This document shows positions 37,634 to 49,147 of a DNA stretch of 64,000 nt, piece by piece. The notes under the pieces were generated by a model, which was given only the letters and a program-made list of their open reading frames with translations, was not told the DNA's origin and made no database searches. Origin of the DNA: Mesaphorura yosii (Eukaryota; Arthropoda; Collembola; Poduromorpha; Tullbergiidae); assembly GCA_009869945.1 (NCBI GenBank), contig WIXG01000196.1, positions 1 through 64,000 on the forward strand, written 5' to 3'. A program made the position numbers and the translations under genes. The stretch's first letter is position 1. Each line of letters opens with the position of its first letter.

Positions 37634-38544
37634 CTGGATTGTTTTCTCGTTTCATCTCAGGCATTCAATAACCTTTCTGTTTTGTGCCTGCCCTGCATTT
37701 AGAATGCACATTTTTTCTACATTTAGTAAATGTTAGTCAACTTGGAGCTGCCCTAATAAACCTGTCATCGTTGGTAGACCGGTACTGCTGGTTGTCACTT
37801 AAAAATCAGTCGTCCGTCGTGCTGCCAGTTTTCCCAATCGAATGATTCGGGTTCCTTGTAGCATCACGAAGATGTGGGATTTGTAAATGCATAGACCAAG
37901 AGAAGGTCTTTGAACTCTCGTAATAGCTTAGGAGTAGGAGAAATCGCTCCGTCCTTAAAATTAAGCAATAATGTCCATGTCCACAGTACTCCGTCCCGCA
38001 GCCGCAGGTTTGAGAATCAGTGAATGTTCCTGTGTTCCCTTAATTTATTCCATCTGCTTTGCGTTAAAATATTGAATGCCATTACTCACTCGATTATCGG
38101 ATTCTCATTGCCTCATGCCCTGAGAGCAGCACAGATTTGAATGCGCAGCTTTCACTTAATTGGACTCCATGCCAAGTCGAGTTCATCTGGCGCCGATTTG
38201 CCATTTCGGAAAACTTTCCCTCTTCACTGTTCAATACGTCGCCAGAAATCTTGATAACGATTCAAAGTCACTGATCAATGCAAGAACTTAGAACAACATG
38301 GGCATGTACAGATTGCAGATCGAAGGAGCGGGCTCCTGTTTTTATAGATTACTGTAATGACTACGTGATTCAGTCCATGCCATGCAAACATGCAAATAAG
38401 GTGATTTGCACCATTCATTGATATAATTAATAGCATTCATGTTGGATCCATCCAGTTCCAATCCTTCCTAAGAACAGACGACGAGCTCGTCCCCACATTT
38501 CTCTTACAACTGTAACTCCTCGGAAACAATCTCCAGCAAAGGAA
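37634..38544. other. Intergenic between MRPS22 and the secreted-protein gene
   Basis: About 910 bp holding the MRPS22 3' UTR and polyadenylation site, then the presumed promoter of the next plus-strand gene. No open frame of interest. Confidence 0.55.
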
Positions 38545-39655
38545 ATGGTTAGTTTGTGGCGACTCAGTCTAGGTTGCCTTCTCTTGGCCTGGACAGCTGC
38601 TCAGATTGTCCGAGCTGTGAACCCTGACGATGACGAAGCGTTCTACGCGAGCGTCGAAGCGGAGATCGCGAGTGAGGTGAAGGAAGCGAAGGAGGTGCTG
38701 GTCAAACAGGCAAAAGTGGTCGAAGAGGCCACAAAGAATTACGCTGCTGCAAGAATGAAGCAAAACATATTCAAGGTGAGACTCTCAGCGTCTCGGCCGT
38801 CGACTCATCTTTCCATATTTTGTCACGTTTTTCTGCATGTTGCTAAAAGGCGCTCCGAGAGGTTGCAGAGAAGGAGCTTGAGCGCGAGCGACTGTCGATG
38901 CAGGAGAGACTCCGGCAGCCCAGGCAGGAGGACGAAGAAGACGCAACGGACGATAACGAAGCCACCACGCCAAGAACAGTCCCTCTCATTCCAGTCGTGA
39001 GCACCAAATTCACTTCCACGATAACTTGGGTTGAGTTGTCGGTGGATGCAACCGAACCACTAACGTCATTCTAACGCAGGTTGCGAACGTGCTGAAGGCG
39101 GTGTTTGGTGGGAACAATCAGACTGGCTCAGGCGGAGTGAATTTGACGTACCACTTGCAGTCTGTGTCCAACCTGATCAACACCCGAATCAGCGGACTCA
39201 CCAACCTAATTGGCGGTATTGGCGGGAGAAGGACAACCCAAGCTCCAATTCGTATCATTCAAGTGTTGCCAGTTCCCGTCTCGAATTCAAGCGTCGACCC
39301 AGTCTACAAACTACTACGACGAGAGAAGTTGAGCAACGACGTTCCTTGGGTGCACTACTTTGAGTCCAACACAAGTAAACTGAACTCTCCGTTCAAATTC
39401 AGGAATACTTGATTGCAATTTTGTTGGGTTTCAGCCACCGCTCCAAGGACGAGTACAGCGAAGGCGGTGACAGCGAATCAGACTAACTCGGAGGCGCCAG
39501 CAACAGCCGCTCCAGGAGTGATCTACATCGATGCTCTGACGAAAGACGTGCAAGAAAACTTGGGTGAACTGATCAAGGCGATGCCCGACTTGTTCAAAGG
39601 AGTCAGGGAGGCTATCACACTGATTTCAAGCATCCGAGAATTCTTGGATGATTAG
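38545..39655 (+). CDS. Secreted protein of unknown family
   Basis: I do not recognise this protein. Four exons join in frame: 38545-38775, 38850-38996, 39080-39374 and 39435-39655, giving 297 aa. The N-terminus MVSLWRLSLGCLLLAWTAAQ is a classical signal peptide, with cleavage probable near IVRAVN. Residues about 25-100 are highly charged and predicted helical, with long runs of Glu, Lys and Ala (EAEIASEVKEAKEVLVKQAK), which suggests a coiled coil. The middle has GGNNQTGSGGVNLTYHLQSV and ends in PVSNSSVDP. The last third is Thr/Ala-rich with more NxT/S sequons, then a helical ending FKGVREAITLISSIREFLDD. No cysteine pattern, membrane helix or known domain is visible. It is probably an extracellular glycoprotein, perhaps lineage-specific. 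Polyadenylation signal AATAAA at 39718-39723. Confidence 0.78.
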
Positions 39656-40070
39656 ATTTCGTAGCGGGTTGCTTTGTTGAGACAAATGGTCTCCTGTTAA
39701 TTCTTAATTCTCATATCAATAAAGCTTGCAGCGATGAAGATGTAATTTCTCCCTTGCATGCATCTTGCATAGTCATTTGTGAAATGTATTTGGAAACTGC
39801 GTACTTGAATGTTAGGAAACTTCTACAAATGTAATCGGTTCATCATCCGCCACAATGTGGTTCAGGAAGAGAACGTCATCGGAAGCTTCCCAACAGTTCA
39901 AGTCTTACAATGACAATTTTCACAATAGTATAACATTGGAGATTGGAGCTTCAATTGACCTTTCGCAGAAACGTCTTTCCACGTGCAAGCTCGGATATCA
40001 GAAAAGTAAAGAAAGTATTCACATTAGGTGCCTTAACGTTAATCTGCCTAACATAAACTATCACATTAAG
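39656..40070. other. Convergent 3' regions of the secreted-protein gene and SelT
   Basis: About 415 bp between two stop codons facing each other. It holds the 3' UTR of the upstream plus-strand gene and at least the start of the SelT 3' UTR, where a SECIS element should lie. On the SelT strand a hairpin with two 12-nt arms sits right after the stop (40017-40058), but it lacks the GA half of a SECIS core. I could not identify a convincing SECIS by eye. Confidence 0.5.
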
Positions 40071-41023
40071 TTAGATGTAGGCTTTTGTTGCATCCATGTC
40101 AAAGTGTCGCACGCTGTCTGACTTCATGAGGTGGTGCTCCACAATGTGCACGATTTCCTGAGCAGAAGGAACTCGACCTGAGCGAAGTTTTGACCAGACT
40201 TGAACATCTGCTCCCAATCGCAACGAAAACATTTAGTGAGTTGTGACGACCGCATGGATTGGGATGAAACAGTGACAAAACATACCGTCAATGTAAATTT
40301 CGAAAGCGCCCGTTGACAGCAACTGCGTTTCGATGAAATTACCAACGAAGAAGCCCATCAGGCAAGCGTAAATTTTGTTCTGTGTCATCCAACTAATTGT
40401 GTTGTTCGGTACGCTTATAAGTCTTAGCAAGTCGTACTTGTTCAGCAGGATACTGCCAATCAGGAGCATCTTGACAATGTTCTAGAATTAATGAAATTAA
40501 ATTAAAGTTCAGGTTCTTTTAATTTTTCACAACATTTTGCAATGGCATACCACAACTTTCGCGACAAAGCTTCTCCAGGCGGCCGGTGGATAATTGTCGC
40601 CTGATATGACTAACGTGGGGTTTCTCTCGAGCAGAATTCTCTCGTACTGAATCATACAAGCAAGATTGATTACTGGAGAACCTGTGACATGCTGAGAGTT
40701 CAACTCACTTACCTGCTCGAAGGCGTTGCGGTACCCTCAGGAGGAACTGCGAACATATATGAAATGAGACTAATGGCTATGAATTACTCAATTGGATTAT
40801 TGGTTACATCTCAAGTTTTTTACCAGTAAAGGAAGGTGACTGCAGGACCCTGCCCAAGTCCAAACTTTGGCAATTCGACATCTGCTCCGGCTCCTCCCCC
40901 AGCATGACTCTTCTTCACTTCCTCGTTCCCTGACACAGAAGGTTGGCTCAACAATAACAAGTAGTCTTTCAGCGCCAGGATAGCTACGAGCAGAAGAAAG
41001 TAATGAATCGATTCCAAAGCCAT
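40071..41023 (-). CDS. SELENOT: Selenoprotein T with in-frame UGA (selenocysteine)
   Basis: ER-membrane thioredoxin-like oxidoreductase. Five exons: 40824-41023, 40713-40746, 40551-40646, 40286-40481 and 40071-40207. Read through one TGA, they give 220 residues including selenocysteine, slightly longer than human. The N-terminus MALESIHYFLLLVAILAL is a signal sequence. The redox motif is CSSU followed by GYRNAFEQY, matching CVSU-GYRRVFEEY in vertebrates. The U codon (TGA) lies inside a 34-nt exon whose first base completes the motif cysteine (TG|T). Later blocks match the family closely: NYPPAAWRSFVAKVV, NKIYACLMGFFVGNFIE, LLSTGAFEIYID and VQVWSKLRSGRVPS. A membrane-interacting hydrophobic helix follows NIVKMLLIGSILL. 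Gene finders that treat TGA as stop will break this gene. It is head to head with RNF139. Confidence 0.93.
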
Positions 41024-41782
41024 TGCTCAGAGATTGGAACCGAAGAAAATCAGGGTGCAGCAGGGAGTGATCGTGGCTTTGTTTTCACACAATCCTGCCA
41101 GGCAGCGTCATTAGTGTTGCAACCGCCCACTCTGATAAACATAAAAAGCAGGGTTAGTATTGCAGCCTTAACTTAATTACAGTGTAGCTGTGGTTAAAGT
41201 GAACTGACAAATAAAGTGTCAAATTCCAGGTCCAGATTGCCCAATCTGCTTTGTCAGCTGTGCACCAGAATTTAGTTCCAGAAACTTCACTGGCACAGAG
41301 AAAAGGCTGTCAATTGACAGATACTTACCAACAAACAATAAAGTAAATTGCAATTTGCAGCAATTAAAGGAGCGTCAGCAGGATGGATGCCGTTTTTACT
41401 TGTCCACCACTTTTGAAAGTGCTATTTCGCACATTTTATTGTCGATTGCCATGGGTGAAGGGTGCGTTTATGTGAGACATTTAAATAGTGCATGGTTTCA
41501 TTGATTGCTCTCAGCTGCACAGCGCAAGTCACAAGGACAAACATTTCACGAAAACTGACGAAACTAGACTGACGAACCACATCAATTCTCCGCGAGCCGC
41601 ACACCAATTTGGCAAAATCACCAAATAAAATTCAAGGAGATAACGCCTTCAACCAGTCTTCTACAACCGCAGGGAACCCACAGAACAACGAAGGACCATG
41701 AATCCAGCCAGCCGTTGAGGAAGGGGCTTAAAGGCGAGACAACATGAATCCGGGGCATTTGTGGGCGTAAAAGTTCGTCGAG
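41024..41782. promoter_or_regulatory. Shared upstream region of SelT and RNF139
   Basis: About 760 bp between two divergent start codons, both encoding ER-membrane proteins. A bidirectional promoter is inferred from the arrangement; no core element is obvious. Confidence 0.5.
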
Positions 41783-44472
41783 ATGACTCTGCGCACAAAG
41801 ATCTTCCAAACATTTGAGTCGCTTCTACGTGTGCCACCTTTGCTGCTCATTGATGAAATCCTGCGATATAGTTTTGGTCTCGGGGTTTCCAGATTCGCTG
41901 GGTCCGGTAAGAATCCACGCAAAAGATGTTTTGTTTTTGTTTTGCTGTCGCTGTGTATGATATCCAAATTCTATTCCTCAGGCAAATCGTACGATGGCAC
42001 AGACATGTCCAAAGTGGTGGCTCAGAGTGAGTTGTCGATGCCAGTCGGGGCTTGGTACACTTCATTGTTGGCACAGTCGTGGGTTTGGAAGGCATTCCTA
42101 TCCTGCTTACCAGGGAGTTTGAAAGGGGAAACCCCACCCAGCGACGAGACCTCTGACTTTGCATCCTCACAATATCTTCTACACATTAGCTTAGGCAGCA
42201 CCGAGTGGAATGTAATTCATCATATGGTTTCCAATGATCTTATGCGGTGCGTGGAAGTACTCGCGTGCCTCATTTGTAAGTTGAGTTTCCTAATTAGCCT
42301 TGTCGATCAAACTTTCCGACATTAATCTGGTTAATATCCATCTTTGCAGTGTTCTCTATGATGGTGATCGTCTTCGTGCTATCCACCGAGAACCTGATCA
42401 AACTTTACATTCAGTATCTTTCGTACGTAGTCTTGTACGTAGTGTACATTTTGAGTCCGTTGCCCGCTTCGTCATGGCTAGTCTTCACAGAAGTCGCCTT
42501 CTGGTACAATGTTGTGATACGCCTGTCTCTGTGTGTTGTTTACGTGCTGGCAAGTTCGTGGTCCGCTTCACGACAGAGCCAGGAGTCAGCAGTATTGAAC
42601 TATTTGATAGTGCCAATATTTTTCGTGGCTGGCGTGGTTCGTATGCCCCCCGGTATTTATGTCGTGGTGCTGCTGATCCTCGAAAAGAACTTTCGAGACA
42701 ATATTTCCACGGTGGCCAGCTTCCTGAGAGCCTCGTGGGACGAGACGAAGCGCATTAGACACGAGTTTGGACTCAATCACCTCATCCACGTCCACTCCGG
42801 AAGACTAAGACTTAACAGCGTGTTCAAATTGTTCTGGATTACGAAGGCATGCTACGATGCCTGTCACCAGTGCTGTGATTCGTCCCCTGAAGAGGTCGTC
42901 AAACACGTCATGACCCAAGGAACCGAGGTAACTTACGTAGACTATCAAAATACGTCTGTTTAGCTTCCAATTGCACTCCTGTAGAGTTGACGGTATTTAT
43001 TTTAGACTCTTACGGGTATAGTTGGAATAACAGCAGTGATCAGCTGTATTGCAAATCAGGTAACGGGTAGGTTGTTATTTACGAAGCGCCTGAGGAAATG
43101 AACAAATTCTCTTGACTTAGTTTGGGGAGCTCATTCTGTGGATTCTGTACTGTGGAGCCAATTCTGAGACGGATGCAAATAGATTTGGGTCAATTTCCAC
43201 AGTGCTTTTCTTTATTCTGAGCTTGCAAACTGGACTGACGACGCTCGATCCGGAAAAACGACTGGATCGTCTCACAAAGAACTTGGCGTTGCTTCTCACC
43301 GCGCTCCTCCACGCCTTACACCAAATGGTACAGCAAAGCATTGGCTCACAGCAATGCTTACTTCACTTTGGCTCTCTTCTTAATTTGAATAATGCCTGTT
43401 CACAGGTGAGCCCCATTCTACACGCGTATCGTTCGCTGCAGGGGTTGCAGATCAGAGCCGTGCTGCTCTCGCTAACCTTTCTCGGGATCTCCGTCTATGC
43501 CACGAGCCGGCTGTTGCATTCCGCTCCGATCTCGACGTGGTCGCTGGCAGTCTTCGCTCTTGCCATAGAATTCAAAATCAAAATCCTAGTGTCCTTGATC
43601 ATTGCAGCTGTGCTCTACACGTCTCAACTGATCGTGTATCCGCAACCGATCAGGAGAGTGGGACACGTCGCTCGCCTTGCGCTTCCTCAGAGCGTCGTCC
43701 GATTTGGCTCGTACCTTGGCGATGAAATCTCCCACGAAGACTTGGTTTTTTATCTCAAGACTTTCGCCAACGTTGCCGAGTTTGTGACGGGAATTTTTCT
43801 TTTCGCCAATGCCATTTTCATATTCCTTTTCGAGTCTGCCTCTGCCATTCGTGCCATCGGTGAGGTGTAAACATGACTTACTCCCAGGAGTACAAATCGA
43901 GTAATTATTGCCTAATTTGCATTAAAGGCATGTCGATCCACGCGTACTTCAACATTTGGTGCGAGGCCAAGAAGGGCTGGAAGATTTACTGTCAGAGGAG
44001 GACGGCAGCTGTCAAAATCACTTCTCTGAAAGACGCCACGGAGACTCAGTTGCTTGGAAAGAAGGACGACGTGTGCGCCATTTGCTACGAAGAAATGGAG
44101 AATGCTAAGGTCACCTTCTGCAGGCATCTCTTCCACGCTGTGTGTCTGCGAAAGTGGTTGTATCTCCAGAACACGTGCCCCCTCTGCCACGAACTCCTTT
44201 ACTCCGAACAGGCTCTGGCGGGAGAGACCCATCGCGTCGGCGACCACCGGCCACCACCTCACTTGGAAAGAAGGCGGATGCTGGTTGACTTGGACAGGGG
44301 GCTCCGACTCCACGATGCCCGGCTAGGTCTGGGGCCAGAGGTCAGCTCGGATACTGAGGACTCGGACACGGAGCACTCGCGGGACTCCGACGACGACGCA
44401 ACCTTCGGCGACCTCGAAGAACAAGAAGTCAACAATCCAGACGTCCCCGATGGACTGGTACTGCTCTTTTGA
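41783..44472 (+). CDS. RNF139: TRC8 / RNF139 multi-pass ER ubiquitin ligase
   Basis: E3 ubiquitin ligase of the ER membrane with a sterol-sensing-like polytopic domain and a C-terminal RING-H2 finger. In animals it acts in ER-associated degradation and sterol homeostasis. Seven exons join in frame: 41783-41906, 41982-42275, 42350-42927, 43006-43059, 43121-43327, 43406-43859 and 43928-44472, giving 751 aa. Many hydrophobic segments cover residues about 120-560, for example SMMVIVFVLSTENLIKLYI and VFALAIEFKIKILVSLIIA. After the last helix comes GMSIHAYFNIWCEAKKGW, a signature of the RNF139/RNF145 group. The RING-H2 follows: CAICYEEMENAKVTFCRHLF, then HAVCLRKWLYLQNTCPLCHE. The tail is acidic and serine-rich (SSDTEDSDTEHSRDSDDD). 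AATAAA at 44527-44532. It is tail to tail with cyclin L, with 161 bp between stop codons. Confidence 0.93.
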
Positions 44473-44633
44473 ATTCCAAACAGGTGTTGGACTATCTATG
44501 ATATGCGAAACCAAAGTGAATCAGGAAATAAAACAAAAATGAATGAGCAAAAGTATGGAAGTTTTATCTAAAATTTAACTTTGCTTTATTAAAATGAAAT
44601 CCGTTTAATTGGTGGAATAAATACACACTTTCA

Positions 44634-47408
44634 TCATCTGTGATAATATTTTCGCTTGTGATGATGTCTTCCTGGCTCCGGACTTCTTTCGCGCTTCTTC
44701 TTGGATGCTCTCCTGTCACGAGATCTCGACCTGGAACTAATTAGCCAACGAACTAAGCTTTCGCTCCGTGGTGGTTGAGCAAAAACACACGCAAGTCTTA
44801 ACTTGTTTCTATGTACCTTGTGTTCTTCTTCCGTTTCTTGTGTCTGTGCCTTGAAGGGCTTTCTGAGTATACAATTGGCGAAGGACTTCTTCGACTTCGT
44901 CTTTTCCTGCATTGAGAAAATGGTATCTTTTAACAAAATACGAAAATGGTTTCAAGCAGTTTTAGCAGGGCAATTCTTCAGTACTTACGGAGAGGCCTCC
45001 TGCTTCGACTTGGTTCTCATGTTCCCGTTGACCTCCTTACTGAATTTAGTCTCGCTTCCACTCGTCGGGGATTTCTTTCGAAGTTCTTCGTTCTGCTTGG
45101 TGCTTGCAATCAAGGGCTGAGCTTGAATGGCGTCAGTCTGCACAACGGCTGGATTAGGAGTTTCTGCTTTCGTCTCCTTGGCTGCTGATGGCTCCGCTTC
45201 GCCCGCTCCAGACCGACCTTTCAGCCGGGTTTCCTGATAAGCCTTGGTAAGTGCATGGACTTTCGCCTCCAACTCATCGACGTTTATCTACACGAGTTAA
45301 AACAATGCAATGAATAAAATCTGAGGAAGAGGAAATGGTCATTCAATTGGTTGGCAGGTGCCGAACTTTCTTACTTTGGGACGTTCATACAGCTGGACGA
45401 TCTGCGTTGAAATCTGAATCAATTCTTCTTCCTGAATGTCGAAAACCAAGAACCAGGTGGCCGGGAGCGAAATGTTGAGCATTCTCCCAGTCAGGTAAAT
45501 GCACGCGCATGCAATGGCCTCCGGCGTGTGAACAACGAAGACTGTAGTGCGCAAAGCATCGTTCATGTAATTCCTAAACCAAGAACGAAAGATGAAACAT
45601 TTAAATCAACCTCAATCAAAAACACGGTGCCTTGCCTGTGTTTTACAAATACTTACCAGGCCATTTGCATGAACTTCTGCTCTTTGCCATAGCCAAGCTG
45701 CTGCATGTATATCACAATAAGCTGAAAGAGAACAATAATTAAGCGAGTTACACATTTTTCCCCAGAGCTGAATCGTAATCAAGAAACCAAATGTTAACGT
45801 TACCTTATGAGGGTGTTTAACATGAACACAAAAGCCAAGCTCCTTCAGAATTCGTCTCTCAGCAAGTGTGACATCACTTTTCAGGCGGATGTACGCAGGA
45901 TCCAAGATAAGAGGCTGAATAGGCCTGGAAAGTAAAAACGATTCATGGTTAGTTAAGAAACCACAGAACTCTAGTTTTGTTTTGGATGACTAAGCCGAAT
46001 CCTGACTTTGACTGTCAACAGATTCGTCGAACACTCACTGACTCACACCCGACCATCAAACTGCTCATCCCCGTCAAACCGGTATTGAATTTTAGTTCTA
46101 ATTCTTTTGTTCATTTCGAAGCACTCTGCCGATTTTACGAAGCCTCAAGAGAAAGAGAACAACTGCCACAAACGGGTCGCATTCATACTTCTACTACCTG
46201 TTTCTAGTGTGATATCACCAAATTTCAAAGTTCTAGTCCACATTCAGTTAAAGGACTAATTGTAACAGGACCATCTTTATAATTTCGTACTTCTTAACTC
46301 CAGTTTTGTTAAGGCAAGAAGTTTAGAATAAACTGCAACTGTACAGTACTTGTAGTTGAACAATAAAACAAGAAAACTTCTGCACAATACCAACCTAATA
46401 TAACCACGCAAATCGACGTTCTCCACTCCTCCTTGCGTTCGTTCATGCATTATTAATGCAGTACTCGACTCAATCAAAATTCTAAACTCTGTCACCGATA
46501 CTGGCTAGGGCCACAGACAGATCAACGTTAGTTAATTAAGTCGCTCAGCAGAAATATAATCTTTTACAGTCTGAGCAGTAAACCCAACTGGTTCTTCAGT
46601 GTCACGTTCCACCAGGCACGCTCCATGGCCAATTCGGACGTAATTTTTACTCTTGACACGAAGCGGAATTCCCATTAAGCATAAAGTGGTGAAGTTAGCC
46701 ACTCTTTCCAACAGAGACCAGGCGAGAATGAACAAAAGAATTAATCCCCAAAATTCACCTCGAATTTATAATTTTACTGTTACCGTAAACCGTCAGCACA
46801 AGGCTTCTTGTTTTTGGACTTCGCTGATGACGGGTTTGACGAGTGAGTATCGAATTCTCCTACAATTTTTAACATTCTCTCTTTATAAAAGAACTTTACA
46901 AAATTGGTCTGAAATATTTGGGTGCTTACTTGTTTGAACGATATTGTCGGATGTGGTGAAACACGTTGATTACATCGCGAATTCTTCTGGGAGCCTCTTC
47001 AATTTTGGAGGCAAGATACACACAGGCTATTGCTGTTGTCTCCATCGCCTGCCTCACGAATGATTTGGAGAAATAAAATCGCTGAAATAACACCTGACCG
47101 GTCGCCATCGCCGTCTATACACATTAATCAGAATAAATTGATAAATTGAGAGCACCTATGCTGATACGGGCCTTACGATTTGACCGACTTGGTAAATGGC
47201 AATTGAATTAAGGATTTGACAAAATGTAAGTTTTTACCTGAGGCAGTTTGAGCAGTATGCCTGATGTTTGAATTAACTCGCAGCCAGTGATCCGAAGGTC
47301 CATCTCGGTTGTTGCATCTAGTCCATCGTGAAAGGACGGTGACGGGCTGAGCTTATCTCTTGGCAATAAAACGTTCTCTAATGTCAGGATAACCTTTCCG
47401 TAAACCAT
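44634..47408 (-). CDS. CCNL1: Cyclin L
   Basis: Nuclear-speckle cyclin that partners CDK11 (and related kinases) in pre-mRNA splicing control. Eight coding exons join in frame: 47238-47408, 46930-47114, 45804-45924, 45657-45721, 45375-45573, 44989-45287, 44817-44906 and 44634-44730, giving 408 aa. The ATG at 47408 (AGAATGG context) is in an exon whose upstream frame has a stop in the probable 5' UTR exon near 47500-47560, so translation starts here. The cyclin boxes are clear: [20 protein letters not shown], then [20 protein letters not shown], then [20 protein letters not shown], then [19 protein letters not shown], then [20 protein letters not shown]. The C-terminus is an RS-type domain, shorter than in vertebrates ([11 protein letters not shown] and [14 protein letters not shown]). 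Minus-strand polyadenylation signal at 44585-44590. It is head to head with SSR3. Confidence 0.95.
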
Positions 47409-47974
47409 TCTACGAACCAACTCAGGTGAAGGTTTCGTTGGCAAACAGACGCCTAAAAACAAGATTGTTGATGGAGATAAGAAAAGTGATTTTCAGTCAA
47501 CCTACCTTTTGTACCCAGAACCAGTCACACTTTCACACAACTTCACTTCCGAACAGCAAAAAGCAGAACACGATCCAATCAATCCAATTATTTAAGTAAA
47601 ATAGTTAAGAGTGAATTATTTTGTTGGCTGAATCGACTCAAGCCAAGCGGAGAAGGAATCAAACTTGGTACGCCAGCAAGTGGATGTTGCGAGCGTGCAA
47701 AGTCAACCCGCCAGGGGTCGTGCGGCGTTTCGGTGTAGTCAGGTCGGGTGCATGCGAGTGTTGGGCGAATGGACGTGTGATGACACGACAGCCTTCTCTG
47801 CCAACTGTGTACACATTTTAGCCGGCATGTAGCAACCAACTACAGAAGAAACGGGACACTTTCAAAGCGACAACACATTCGATCAGTGGATCTTTGATCT
47901 TTGCAGTTACAGCAGTTCGTTTCTCACGTTAATCAAGCCAGAAGTTTCAACTTGGAATTTGGAGTTTGGGCAAC
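47409..47974. promoter_or_regulatory. Shared upstream region of cyclin L and SSR3
   Basis: About 566 bp between divergent start codons. It includes a probable cyclin L 5' UTR exon ending in AAAG|GTAGG near 47505 on the minus strand. The bidirectional promoter is inferred from orientation. Confidence 0.5.
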
Positions 47975-48872
47975 ATGTCGAAACCGAAGCAGTTTACTCG
48001 CGAAGAAGAACTTCTGTTGCAGGATTTCAGCCGAAATGTTTCCACCAAGTCCAATGCCTTGTTCTACGGGAATGCGTTCATTGTCTCTGCCATTCCCATT
48101 TGTAAGTCAACTGAAAGTATTCAAGGGGTTCATATCGATCTTACCGATGAATTTGGTATACAGGGCTGTTTTGGCGTATCCATCTGATGGACCTTTTTAC
48201 CGCATCGCCGATATTTCTGATTGTCACTCTCCTCTCAACATGGTTGATGGCCTTTGCGTACAAAAGTACCAAGTTTTCACTCAAACACAAGGTAAGGGCT
48301 TCATCAACACAACAAAGCATCCAAGATTGTATGGGTAGATTAAATGACAGGCTTGTCCTCTTTGCTTTAGGTTGCCGTGAAGCGAGAGGAAGCCGTAGCT
48401 CAGGAAATGAACAAGAGGTTGTCCGATGATAAGAAGATGAGCAAGAAGGAGAAAGATGAAAGGTACTTGACTAACTTGAGAGAATACATGCATGAAGCGA
48501 AAATATCTGGAAGCTGGTGGCGCCTGATTAATGCCCAGATATAGGATCAAAATGTAATTATAATTCATGTTTTAGAATTCTTTGGAAAAAGAACGAAGTG
48601 GCTGACTATGAAGCAACCACCTTCTCCATATTTTACAACAACGCCCTCTTCTTGGCCCTCATCATTCTCGGGAGCTTCTACGTCCTGCGCTCCTTCTCAC
48701 CAACTGTGTAAGTGCAGTCAGAATCTCGGAATGGGCACTAAAACTAATTAGACTAGTATTGTTTGGGGGAAAATGAAGGTTTATTGGATATTTTCATTTT
48801 ATCAGGAATTACGTGCTGTCGGTGAGCTCGGCCGGAGGACTCTTGGCCCTTCTTTCGACTGGTTCACAATAA
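47975..48872 (+). CDS. SSR3: Translocon-associated protein subunit gamma
   Basis: TRAP-gamma, a four-helix subunit of the ER translocon-associated complex next to Sec61. Five exons join in frame: 47975-48101, 48164-48291, 48371-48462, 48576-48707 and 48806-48872, giving 181 aa against 185 in human. The start is [20 protein letters not shown]. Four membrane segments are visible: [20 protein letters not shown], then [20 protein letters not shown], then [20 protein letters not shown], and [19 protein letters not shown] at the C-terminus. Between helices 2 and 3 lies the basic cytosolic loop [20 protein letters not shown] with [11 protein letters not shown], as in the family. Polyadenylation signal AATAAA at about 48919. 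Confidence 0.95.
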
Positions 48873-49147
48873 AACTTATTAGCGTCACATCCAACATTCG
48901 TTAATTCTAAAAGCATTCAATAAAGTTATTAAGAAGGTGCTTTGCTGGGGTTGAATTTATGCGTGCTGGCTTCTTTTGATTTATCATTTAACGCTTTGAA
49001 TGTCTCTGGCGTCTTGATTCCACTTGTGGAATTTTAGATGAGGAATTACCAGTAAATACAAAATCAACTCCAAATGCAATTTCTTGACCGAAGTTTTATT
49101 TTTTCCGACTTAAACACGACGAATTAGATACAAAATGCTTTCTTAAT

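Noticed and set aside
39855-40121. Plus-strand 88-codon open frame over the SelT 3' end
   Set aside because: It is antisense to the SelT last exon and 3' UTR and has no recognisable feature.
47408-47462. Extending cyclin L upstream of the ATG at 47408
   Set aside because: The upstream 5' exon carries a TGA in the same frame after splicing, so the start must be at or after the ATG at 47408.
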